Part shown: in pieces, positions 6,286-12,256 of the stretch
Numbering within the stretch: position 1 is the first letter of the stretch
How the letters are laid out: each line of letters begins with the position of its first letter
Assembly: GCA_009911175.1 (NCBI GenBank)
Contig: QXWX01000149.1
Span: forward strand, 1-12,256
Length of the DNA stretch: 12,256 bases
Direction of reading: 5' to 3'
From: Lachnospiraceae bacterium
GTDB taxonomy: Bacteria; Bacillota_A; Clostridia; Lachnospirales; Lachnospiraceae
Program-made: the position numbers and the translations under genes
Notes under the pieces: model-generated
Told to the model about the DNA's origin: nothing
Seen by the model: the letters and a program-made list of their open reading frames with translations, nothing else
Databases searched by the model: none

Positions 6286-6855
6286 TTACATTGTTTTAAA
6301 AACTGCAATATCCTTTGCTATTAAAGTGTATTTCTTTACAAAATCTGTTTTTGCATCCGTATAGCTATCACGGTTATGCTCGTATTGCTTCCATAACCCA
6401 AGTTTTAACTTTTCATATTCTTTGGCTGTATCAGGGTATTGATTCAAATAATCACGGAAATACAGTTCATCGTTATCGCCTTCCCTGCGCAAATGCAGAT
6501 GAAAAACCTTCTCTGCAAAGCCCTTTTCCGTATATCCTTTATTAAACGATAAGCGCCGGCTGTTTTCTGACATGCATAAATACCCTGCAGAAGTAAGATA
6601 TTCTTTAAAAGACTGCAGATCGCTGTCCTTAGTAACTTCTGCCAGAATATCAATGATTGGCTTCGCCCAAATCCCTTCTATCGCCGTGCTGCCGATGTGG
6701 CTGATGCGGACGACCTGGTCTGGCGGCAGGACTTCTTTTAGTTTCGCCTCTTCTTCTATGTACCACTCTTTCCAATCTGCCTTAGGCTCTGACAGAATAA
6801 TCGGAAATAACTGCCATAATTCTCCAAGGCTCATCTCAGAGAATTTTTGCCCCAT
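6286..6855 (-). CDS. GrpB family (UPF0157) nucleotidyltransferase-fold protein
   Basis: About 189 residues from the chosen ATG. Family hallmarks are HIGSTAIEGIWAKPIIDILAEV (the GS...D-x-D-like nucleotidyltransferase core), HLHLRREGDNDELYFRDYL in the middle and YEKLKLGLWKQYEHNRDSYTDAK near the end. The biochemical role of the family is not established; some members are fused to dephospho-CoA kinase. The start is uncertain. ATG 6855 begins MGQKFSEMSLGELW, which fits the family N-terminus and has GGGAG 11 nt upstream; ATG 6885 (GAGAGG 10 nt upstream) and ATG 6942 (no ribosome site) are in the same frame. It is transcribed from the promoter at 7001-7029 and probably forms a two-gene unit with the radical SAM gene. 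Confidence 0.85.
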   Translation of the reverse strand: MGQKFSEMSLGELWQLFPIILSEPKADWKEWYIEEEAKLKEVLPPDQVVRISHIGSTAIEGIWAKPIIDILAEVTKDSDLQSFKEYLTSAGYLCMSENSRRLSFNKGYTEKGFAEKVFHLHLRREGDNDELYFRDYLNQYPDTAKEYEKLKLGLWKQYEHNRDSYTDAKTDFVKKYTLIAKDIAVFKTM

Positions 6856-7000
6856 CTTCCTTGATTCTCCCTTATTTCTACCCATTTTCAGCATTCCTCT
6901 CTTGCTGATATCTGTTTCGATTTCCCATTTGTATATCATCATTGCAAAAAACTGTCCATTTTTACTGACTGAAAGGCAGTCTTAGCATACCGGAGCAGGC

Positions 7001-7029
7001 GATATACCATTTCAATATGCAATTGTCAG
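7001..7029 (-). promoter_or_regulatory. Promoter of the GrpB-radical SAM unit
   Basis: Minus-strand CTGACA (7029-7024), a 17-bp spacer and TATATC (7006-7001), with TGG immediately before the -10 as an extended element. The predicted transcript starts near 6994. A small inverted repeat gactg/cagtc at 6967-6981 lies in the leader and has no T-tract. Confidence 0.6.
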
Positions 7030-7092
7030 TTCGGCTGCCTGATCTAATCTCGCTTCACGATCATATCACCCCAAGTAATCCAGATTATAATT

Positions 7093-7776
7093 CTATCTTG
7101 TGGGCATCTGGAATCCATCAAGGGCTTTGTTCAGATAATCATTAAACGGTTTCATAACATGGAACATTTTCACCGCTTCCTTTATAAAAGCTTCGGAATC
7201 ATTCAGCACTTCATCTGCCACCGGATACTTCAGATACCAATTTTTAAACTTTAGGTATTCAGCCTGCGGATGCTCCAGTTCATACCCGGCAGGAACATTT
7301 TTCAGCGATGTACCCTGTACCTCAAAATATTTCTGAAACTCAGGAAAATGAATAATTTCTCCAAACTCGTCTCCATGTTCTGCAATATAATCCCGAATCA
7401 TAGTAGTAGCATCCTTAAACATATTCGTAGACAATCCCCCTCTTAGGAAAGACTGTCTGCCTGGTTTGATCATCAGATAATATCCCACTGGGACAGGCTG
7501 CTTTCCCTTAGATGAAATATGTGCACGAAAAGATGGATTAAGCGGAGATCTGTCATGACCAAACCGGGGATACCGAACCAGTTTAAAAATAGAGTCTTTT
7601 GCCCGGTTATGTAAAATAGTACTGTCAAATTTCCCGATACGGAAAATGAGCGTCTGCACCAGTTCTTCAAACTGTGTGTTTGCCGCATCATTTTCCATTC
7701 TATGTGCATGATACCATTCCCAATTATTATTCTCGCTTAAATCAGCCAGATACTTTAAAATCTGTCTCATATCCAT
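7093..7776 (-). CDS. DUF2461 family protein
   Basis: A 227-residue soluble protein recognised as DUF2461 (the TIGR02453 group). Visible family features are the N-terminal NNNWEWYHAHR (related members read NN-KEWF), RYPRFGHDRSPLNPSFRAHISS around 68-90, and the GYYLMIKPGRQSFLRGGL strand region near 98-115 followed by an all-helical C-terminus. No catalytic residues are known for the family and no signal peptide is seen. The ATG at 7776 follows GGGAG by 9 nt. It begins 27 bp after the GyrI-like gene and is probably the last gene of that transcript; no clear terminator is visible after it. Confidence 0.85.
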   Translation of the reverse strand: MDMRQILKYLADLSENNNWEWYHAHRMENDAANTQFEELVQTLIFRIGKFDSTILHNRAKDSIFKLVRYPRFGHDRSPLNPSFRAHISSKGKQPVPVGYYLMIKPGRQSFLRGGLSTNMFKDATTMIRDYIAEHGDEFGEIIHFPEFQKYFEVQGTSLKNVPAGYELEHPQAEYLKFKNWYLKYPVADEVLNDSEAFIKEAVKMFHVMKPFNDYLNKALDGFQMPTR

Positions 7777-7803
7777 TATCCGTATCTCCCAGCTCTTATC
7801 TCT

Positions 7804-8265
7804 TTACAGCTTTTTAATCGGAAAAAACATATATCCCTTTCCAGTCTGCGGACAAGTAAAATCATGAACTGCCCCTGTCAGTTGAAGACCATTATCTCCC
7901 AGATATTTTATCACCTCTGAAAAAGTGTCCTCATTTTCACGTTCCGCATAAATATATTCATAGCCGGGAACCACCCACTTTGTCCATCCGTTAGGAGCTT
8001 CTGCATCATCATTACATTCTACTCCGGCAAGATAAAGCCCCTTGCAAAAGTCCTCCCACGGATGAAAAGACCGGGAAAAATCAGACATTGCTCCCCATAT
8101 GCCAGCGATATTGCCATTTTCGTCTTTCTTTGCCAAATGCTGAACTTCTCCAAAGTGAGAATTTGCATCATCCCAAAGCTTTTGGATAAATCCTTCTCCA
8201 TCTGACGTTGCGCCCTCTTTTCCGATCACAACAAAAGAGGCTTTTTTGCATTTATCAATCTTCAT
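7804..8265 (-). CDS. GyrI-like effector-binding domain protein
   Basis: A stand-alone 153-residue domain resembling the GyrI/AraC effector-binding fold (SOUL-like), which usually binds small hydrophobic or cationic ligands. Supporting stretches are GNIAGIWGAMSDFSR, LYLAGVECNDDAEAP and the family-typical GWTKWVVPGYEYIYAE in the second half, ending CPQTGKGYMFFPIKK. There is no DNA-binding domain, so it is either a binding protein or one of the hydrolase-like members rather than a regulator itself. The start at 8265 is preferred over an in-frame ATG at 8289 because GAGGG lies 9 nt upstream of 8265. It lies 35 bp after the GNAT gene and 27 bp before the DUF2461 gene, so it is probably co-transcribed with both. 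Confidence 0.83.
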   Translation of the reverse strand: MKIDKCKKASFVVIGKEGATSDGEGFIQKLWDDANSHFGEVQHLAKKDENGNIAGIWGAMSDFSRSFHPWEDFCKGLYLAGVECNDDAEAPNGWTKWVVPGYEYIYAERENEDTFSEVIKYLGDNGLQLTGAVHDFTCPQTGKGYMFFPIKKL

Positions 8266-8300
8266 ATTTCTTATCCCTCTTGATTTCATTTATCGATTCT

Positions 8301-8786
8301 TTACGATACTATAATTTCATAATGTATTCTTTGCCCCGCATATTCGGAGAATGTTTCCTCACTCTTTTTTACAAACTGAAATCCCACACTTTCATAAGTG
8401 TGCTGAGCGGGAACGCAAATCTCATTTGTCCAAACAACTATCTTTTTTGCTCCCTGTGCAATCATGCGCTGAACCGCTTCCTGCATTTGTCGTTTCCCAT
8501 AGCCGTTTCCCTTGTATTCCGTCAAAATGCAGTTGTGCCCGACTTCTGCTGATTCAGGCAGGTTTGTCGGATTCCATGAAACAAATCCGACGGGCTTTCC
8601 TTCCAGAATTGTCATAAACCCGCTAACCTCGGCAATATGGGGATTATCATAAAAAAAATCATCAAAGTCCTGCCATTGGTTATGCCAATTAAGCTCGAAT
8701 TTCGGCTCAAAAGAATAACTGTCTTTCAACAAGGCGGCAAGCGTTCCCCGAGGAAATTCTGTTATTTTCTTAAACTCAATATCCAC
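8301..8786 (-). CDS. GNAT family N-acetyltransferase
   Basis: A 161-residue acetyl-CoA-dependent acetyltransferase. Motif A is clear: strand VGHNCILTEYKGNGYG followed by helix KRQMQEAVQRM, where KGNGYG (about residues 93-98) is the pyrophosphate-binding loop. Motif B is at about 115-140 (IVVWTNEICVPAQHTYESVGF). The N-terminal substrate-binding part (KFELNWHNQWQDFDDFF) is not diagnostic, so the acceptor is unknown. The start codon is GTG (8786-8784), with GAGG 10 nt upstream. It begins 7 bp after the DUF3795 gene stop, implying a shared transcript. Full-length for the family. Confidence 0.88.
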   Translation of the reverse strand: MDIEFKKITEFPRGTLAALLKDSYSFEPKFELNWHNQWQDFDDFFYDNPHIAEVSGFMTILEGKPVGFVSWNPTNLPESAEVGHNCILTEYKGNGYGKRQMQEAVQRMIAQGAKKIVVWTNEICVPAQHTYESVGFQFVKKSEETFSEYAGQRIHYEIIVS

Positions 8787-8793
8787 TTTCTCT

Positions 8794-9180
8794 CTACCTC
8801 ACCAATAAATCAGGGGCATTTTTAATAAACGCAATTAACTCTTCCAAATCAGTAAAACCATCATAATCTCCATATATCCCCTCTCTATGATAGACAACTC
8901 CGTTTTTTTCATTTCTTTCAAGGCAATCAAGCAAAGTTTCCAGACCATATCTTTTAGCAAATATCGTAAATCCATATGGCTTGAGCTTTGCTAAAAGTCC
9001 CTTTTTACAGTCAATTTCACATAAAAAACAATTTGATATCCCTTTTTTGATGGAACAAGTACGATTTTCACACCATTCTTTATCAGGACATTCACCAGAG
9101 TTACAGCCATTGCAGCCGACATTCTCAGAGCATAAACAGCAAGCAAGTCCACATCTTGCAATCCCAAGTTCTCTTTTCAC
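8794..9180 (-). CDS. DUF3795 cysteine-rich protein
   Basis: A 128-residue protein with twelve cysteines between residues 10 and 58 (10, 14, 15, 17, 23, 26, 31, 37, 42, 51, 54, 58), in the CGLACxLC ... CxGC ... CxxC layout of DUF3795, thought to bind zinc or an iron-sulfur cluster. The C-terminal half is helical (LLAKLKPYGFTIFAKRYGLETLLDC). A GTG start at 9180 is chosen because GGAGGTG (9195-9189) lies 8 nt upstream. An in-frame ATG at 9228 would add 16 residues, lacks a ribosome site and would sit almost on the predicted transcription start. First gene of a likely four-gene unit with the GNAT, GyrI-like and DUF2461 genes. Function unknown. Confidence 0.83.
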   Translation of the reverse strand: MKRELGIARCGLACCLCSENVGCNGCNSGECPDKEWCENRTCSIKKGISNCFLCEIDCKKGLLAKLKPYGFTIFAKRYGLETLLDCLERNEKNGVVYHREGIYGDYDGFTDLEELIAFIKNAPDLLVR

Positions 9181-9240
9181 CCAAACGCCACCTCCATATT
9201 GCAATTTCCAATCTTCATATTCTTTCATCTGATTTCACAA

Positions 9241-9268
9241 TTCATAATTGAGCATTAAACCTTGCCAA
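9241..9268 (-). promoter_or_regulatory. Possible promoter of the DUF3795-GNAT-GyrI-DUF2461 unit
   Basis: Minus-strand TTGGCA (9268-9263), a 16-bp spacer and TATGAA (9246-9241). Transcription would start near 9235, giving a leader of about 55 nt to the GTG at 9180. Moderate match to consensus. Confidence 0.4.
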
Positions 9269-9295
9269 AACAATGATATCTCCTGACGATAAATT

Positions 9296-9598
9296 TTAAT
9301 TATATTTCATCCCTGCATAAACCATAAGTCCAAATCCACTTACAAAACAAACCCCAAATGCAGTCCAACCCCATCCAGTTTGCGTAATAAAATCAATAAT
9401 TCCTGTAAGAATGATTCCTATTCCAATTATGATTGCACCTTTTCCCATAAGCGCAGTATACTCTTTTTTATCTGCCTCCGCCACATTTTTATAATGGTAG
9501 TCATGTATGAGATTTATCTTCTCCCTTTTCCAAATGGACCAGCCGACAATCAAAAATATAATACCAATTATCAACAAAACGATCAGTTCCAGCAGCAT
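9296..9598 (-). CDS. DUF3784 family small membrane protein
   Basis: A 100-residue protein with three predicted membrane helices: about residues 3-24 (ELIVLLIIGIIFLIVGWSIW), 52-71 (GAIIIGIGIILTGIIDFI) and 79-96 (FGVCFVSGFGLMVYAGM). The cytosolic loop between the first two is charged (KREKINLIHDYHYKNV) and matches the short DUF3784 pattern I... DYH...V. The start ATG (9598-9596) is preferred over an in-frame ATG at 9613 because GGAGGGG lies 6-7 nt upstream, inside the longer frame. It lies 24 bp after the cysteine-rich 262-residue gene and likely ends that transcript. Function unknown. Confidence 0.8.
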   Translation of the reverse strand: MLLELIVLLIIGIIFLIVGWSIWKREKINLIHDYHYKNVAEADKKEYTALMGKGAIIIGIGIILTGIIDFITQTGWGWTAFGVCFVSGFGLMVYAGMKYN

Positions 9599-9622
9599 TC
9601 CATACCCCTCCATGATTTGTTA

Positions 9623-10411
9623 TTATTCATTTTTTCTTGTGTCTATAACATTCTCCATTCCGCGCGGTGCTATGTACTGGGTCATAATATCCTCTGGAAT
9701 CGTAATTTCATACTCACAGGTCAAATCTTTGTTCAGCACAGAACGTACCACTCTGCCCTCAAGTTCCCGGCCGAGGAATGCCTCCGTAAAATTCATCACA
9801 TGACCAAGGCTGCAGTAACACAAAATCGGAGATATCGGCATATCGGACAAAATAGATTCCTTCGCAAACGGGCAATGACACGCATGGTAACGCCGCATCG
9901 TATCATCAGCGGCATCGAGATATTCCCGCATATTATATGGAAATGCCATGCAGTGCAGTTTATTTCCATGCCGGATCGGAGCAAGCATAAATGGGTTTTT
10001 CTGAATGAATTCCAACACCTCATCCGTGATCTCCTGCCCATAGAAATCTTTATGCTCCCGGTTTAATTCAATAAAACGTTCTGTCTCTGTTTCCAAATGC
10101 TTTTGAAGAAACATATCTAAATCACCGATTTCAAGAAACTCTTCCCTTGCCCACGCAGACTGAGACGGATGTATTCCATGCCGCACTCTGTATAGAATTT
10201 TCCGTACAGTTTTTTCGTCTGCCATCGCTTCCAACCGGCATATAAATGTATGCATATTGCAGCACTTGCAGCCAGCCTCGGTTTCCATATCCGGCAAAAC
10301 AAGACCATCTGTCAGCTCCAGCCAAAACGGTTCGCCCAGCTCCGAGCAGATTTCCCTCTTAAAAGTCCCGATACCAAACTGCTCATCATAGCTGATTTTC
10401 GTATCACCCAT
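9623..10411 (-). CDS. Cysteine-rich conserved hypothetical protein
   Basis: A 262-residue soluble protein with eleven cysteines, several in metal-ligand-like clusters: GCKCCNMHTFIC (47-58), YHACHCPF (175-182) and LCYCSLGH (197-204), with a last cysteine at 232 in DLTCEYEITIP. The C-terminal region (GHVMNFTEAFLGRELEGR...LTCEYEI) loosely recalls V4R or amino-thiazoline-carboxylate-hydrolase-like ligand domains in Clostridia; I am not sure of this and assign no function. No signal peptide or membrane segment is seen. The ATG at 10411 follows GGAGG by 8 nt and lies 3 nt after the isochorismatase-family stop, so the two are tightly coupled. Confidence 0.78.
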   Translation of the reverse strand: MGDTKISYDEQFGIGTFKREICSELGEPFWLELTDGLVLPDMETEAGCKCCNMHTFICRLEAMADEKTVRKILYRVRHGIHPSQSAWAREEFLEIGDLDMFLQKHLETETERFIELNREHKDFYGQEITDEVLEFIQKNPFMLAPIRHGNKLHCMAFPYNMREYLDAADDTMRRYHACHCPFAKESILSDMPISPILCYCSLGHVMNFTEAFLGRELEGRVVRSVLNKDLTCEYEITIPEDIMTQYIAPRGMENVIDTRKNE

Positions 10412-10414
10412 CTC

Positions 10415-10939
10415 TCATTCCTCCATTAGTTCTATCGTTCGTTCAAAAGAAATACATTCTGCATACCGTTTATTCCACATGAATTCATTATAGTATTTAT
10501 AGGTCTGAGCCGCCGACATATATTGATTATCAAATGTGCTGTTGGTATTTGCCGGAACTATCATTTTGAAACCATGCTCAAAACCCGCTTTTATAGTAGC
10601 ATCAATGCAATATTCTGTTTGCAGCCCAGCAATAATAACAGTATTTTCTTCTTTTTGTCTTAAATATTCCAATAATCCTGTCCCTCTAAAAGCACTGTTT
10701 ACGTTCTTGTCAAAGATAACTTCACTCCCGACAGGTTGGAATCCATCATATATTTCAAACTCCTCCGTACCTTTTAATAATCCATTCTCCTTGCCATCAT
10801 CATGCCTGACAAAAATGACTTCAACACCGCGGCTGCGAGCCTTATTTATCAGTTGTCTGACACGTGATTCAAATAGATTAAATTGATATAGTTCATTGTT
10901 TGTAATCAATTTTTGTGTATCGACAATTAACAGCACCAT
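10415..10939 (-). CDS. Isochorismatase-family cysteine hydrolase
   Basis: A 174-residue cytoplasmic hydrolase of the isochorismatase/nicotinamidase superfamily. The catalytic triad is readable: D7 in LLIVDTQK, K78 in VIFDKNVNSAF and C111 in AGLQTEYCIDAT. A Rossmann-like order of strands (VEVIFVRH, TVIIAGLQ, KMIVPANTNST) agrees. Such enzymes hydrolyse amides or ureido compounds; the substrate cannot be told from sequence. The ATG at 10939 is chosen over 10966 because the protein then starts at the first strand (MVLLIVDTQK), as in homologues, with a partial GGGGTG site upstream. It begins 30 bp after the truncated GNAT gene and ends 3 nt before the cysteine-rich gene. Confidence 0.87.
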   Translation of the reverse strand: MVLLIVDTQKLITNNELYQFNLFESRVRQLINKARSRGVEVIFVRHDDGKENGLLKGTEEFEIYDGFQPVGSEVIFDKNVNSAFRGTGLLEYLRQKEENTVIIAGLQTEYCIDATIKAGFEHGFKMIVPANTNSTFDNQYMSAAQTYKYYNEFMWNKRYAECISFERTIELMEE

Positions 10940-10969
10940 TCTAACACCCCATAAAATAGAATCCATTGT

Positions 10970-11359
10970 TCAAAAGCTTGCAAGATCAGACAGTGTATCG
11001 CCAGTAATCCGATATACCGTCCAATCATCCATAGGCTCTGCCCCCAGCGAATGATAGAAATCAATACCAGGCTTGTTCCAATCAAGACACCACCACTCCA
11101 ATCGCCCGCACCCACGCTCAACCGCGATAGCCGCCAGCTTTTTCAGAATCGCCTTTCCATAACCTTTCCCACGATATTCAGGTTTTACAAACAGATCTTC
11201 AAGATAGATACCCGCCCTTCCGAGAAACGTAGAGAAGTTATGAAAGAAAAGTGCAAAACCAATCTCCTCGTCATCCACGACAGCAAAAATGACCTCTGCT
11301 TTCTGTTTATCAAAAATCCATTCTTCCAGCGTTTTTTCATCTGCTTTTAGCCGTTTCAC
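10970..11359 (-). pseudogene. N-terminally truncated GNAT acetyltransferase
   Basis: The frame encodes 129 residues of a GNAT acetyltransferase close to the diamine/aminoglycoside-type group with EKQKAEVIFA...LEDLFVKPEYRGKGYGKAILKKLA. The acetyl-CoA loop RGKGYG is intact (about residues 63-68), as is the C-terminal half (WWCLDWNKPGIDFYHSLGAEP). Homologues have about 30 more N-terminal residues (strand 1 and helix 1, then a YEK-type segment). Here the frame begins at a GTG (11359-11357) without a ribosome site, and the upstream codons reach a stop that is the end of the MBL gene. The missing part does not exist in this window, so the gene looks 5'-truncated by deletion. A short functional form cannot be excluded. 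Confidence 0.65.
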
Positions 11360-11386
11360 ATTGCAAACAGATGCACTAATAATAAA

Positions 11387-12160
11387 TTATCCTTGATAAA
11401 CAATTCTTCTTGGTTCTCTGCCATAAGGATGTGCTTTGCACGTTCCACCAAACCATTGATATTCGATATCTTCCGCAGTGTTTCCATTTTCCAGGTCAAT
11501 AGCCGCCAGAAGTAAATGATCGAATAACTCTGCTTTCTCAGGGCAGCGGCTGTGACCCGTTAATATCGTGTCAAATTCATTCCGAAGATGTTGAATCCGC
11601 TGCATGCTCTGGATCTGCGTCTTTATTGGAAGAGATTCTGGCAGCTGCATCCAAATCTGTTCAATTACACCGTCTCCTGTGAACAGGATTCGGTCCGCCC
11701 GGTCTAATAAAACAATTTCACCCGCGGTATGCCCTGGCAAGTAATATGCCTGCAGTTTTACTCCACCCAAATCGAATACCTGTCCATCATCAATTGGCAA
11801 AAATTCTGGATACTTAAGATCAAACTGCTGCTTGGCCGCCTCAATCTCAAGAATAGACAGAGCTTCTTTTGCTACAGGCAAATCCGCAAAATTGATATAC
11901 GCCTCATCAAAACTCCAGTTTCCGCCGATATGGTCACAATGCCCATGTGTATTCACACAAATAAGCGGTAAATTTGTCAACTTTCGAGCCTCCGCTTCTA
12001 CATTTACCAGCCCTATCATCGTATCAATCACTGTAGCATATTTATTTCCAGCCACGACGTATCCTGTTGCTTCATTATTATCATTCATAAGCCAGATATG
12101 GTCGCATATCTGCATTATAGATGGTTGCCTAAACTGTATTTCCATTTTACATGTCCCCAT
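11387..12160 (-). CDS. MBL-fold metallo-hydrolase
   Basis: A 257-residue metallo-beta-lactamase fold hydrolase. The dinuclear metal site is complete: H72, H74, D76 and H77 in THGHCDHIGG, H144 in LPGHTAGE, D163 in LFTGDG and H203 in LTGHS. Metals and fold are therefore supported, while the substrate is not; members include glyoxalase-, lactonase- and thioesterase-like enzymes, and there is no signal peptide to suggest a periplasmic beta-lactamase. The ATG at 12160 has AAAGGA 11 nt upstream. ATG 12145 (MEIQFRQPS, with GGGGA upstream) is an equally plausible start and fits the family N-terminus. First gene of the run; its promoter is probably at or beyond the window edge. Confidence 0.9.
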   Translation of the reverse strand: MGTCKMEIQFRQPSIMQICDHIWLMNDNNEATGYVVAGNKYATVIDTMIGLVNVEAEARKLTNLPLICVNTHGHCDHIGGNWSFDEAYINFADLPVAKEALSILEIEAAKQQFDLKYPEFLPIDDGQVFDLGGVKLQAYYLPGHTAGEIVLLDRADRILFTGDGVIEQIWMQLPESLPIKTQIQSMQRIQHLRNEFDTILTGHSRCPEKAELFDHLLLAAIDLENGNTAEDIEYQWFGGTCKAHPYGREPRRIVYQG

Positions 12161-12256
12161 TTCTTTTCATTTCCTTTAACTCCTAACCCGGATAAACCGG
12201 AAAAGTTTTTTTGCATTTCCTCCAAATTTCAAGTACAATAAAGAAAAATATTGGAG

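Noticed and set aside
6967..6981. gactg/cagtc hairpin in the GrpB leader as attenuator or riboswitch
   Set aside because: A 5-bp stem with no conserved RNA motif, no T-tract and no alternative pairing seen.
9229..9295. Minus-strand peptide LSSGDIIVLARFNAQL ending in TGA before the DUF3795 gene, possible gene tail
   Set aside because: Only about 17 codons, preceded at once by a stop, and overlapping a plausible promoter; likely chance.
9380..10066. 228-codon plus-strand frame opposite the DUF3784 and cysteine-rich genes
   Set aside because: Runs antisense across two well-supported genes with good ribosome sites; rich in Ile/His/Arg as expected for a shadow frame.
12220..12256. ctccaa/ttggag inverted repeat at the window end
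   Set aside because: Only 6 bp with a long spacer, and cut by the window edge; no functional inference is possible.
1..12256. CRISPR array, tRNA/rRNA genes, phage or toxin-antitoxin modules
   Set aside because: No spaced direct repeats, no tRNA-like cloverleaf, no integrase, and no recognisable toxin-antitoxin pair was found on either strand by reading.

Overview
The window is about 12.3 kb of low-GC bacterial DNA in which every convincing gene lies on the minus strand. Strong GGAGG ribosome sites, frequent ATGA or few-base gene junctions, sigma-A type promoters and the gene content (clostridial ABC exporters, an SPL-type radical SAM protein, and DUF3795, DUF3784, DUF2461 and GrpB proteins) suggest a Clostridia genome, most likely Lachnospiraceae-like. 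This placement is inference from style and content; the window holds no rRNA or other marker gene.

Region 1 (1-1500) is a drug-response type unit. A MerR regulator with a probable TipAS-like sensor domain is translationally coupled (ATGA) to an ABC ATPase whose 3' end lies beyond base 1. The MerR leader carries a tandemly repeated promoter-like unit.

Region 2 (1540-5200) is a second exporter unit. In order of transcription it holds a TetR repressor, a hairpin terminator, an ABC ATPase, an ABC-2 type permease, a 72-residue DUF1648 membrane protein and a 66-residue small protein. Three copies of a 17-bp palindrome (two before the ATPase, one over the TetR -35 box) point to autoregulation and repression of the exporter by TetR. 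The permease gene is broken by a 127-bp non-coding, hairpin-rich element flanked by AATAAA/AATAAA. Removing the element plus one AATAAA restores a single 520-codon frame, so this looks like a recent MITE-like insertion.

Region 3 (5200-7092) holds an SPL-family radical SAM protein downstream of a GrpB/UPF0157 protein, transcribed from a good extended -10 promoter at about 7001-7029. A short plus-strand, coding-like relic may lie at 5205-5333.

Region 4 (7093-12160) is a co-directional run of small soluble enzymes and conserved unknowns. In order of transcription they are an MBL-fold hydrolase, an N-terminally truncated GNAT acetyltransferase, an isochorismatase-type cysteine hydrolase, a cysteine-rich unknown, a DUF3784 membrane protein, a DUF3795 cysteine-rich protein (probably behind its own promoter), a GNAT acetyltransferase, a GyrI-like effector-binding protein and a DUF2461 protein. 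Many neighbours are 3-40 bp apart and probably share transcripts, but no single pathway is evident.

No stretch over 300 bp lacks a gene. The longest gaps are 5142-5365 (TetR promoter, operator and possible relic), about 6856-7092 (promoter) and 1376-1539 (MerR promoter). No tRNA, rRNA, CRISPR array, phage gene or full-length transposase was seen. I found no convincing novel multi-gene system. The best leads are the inserted element, the three-operator TetR circuit and a few broken or unassigned genes.
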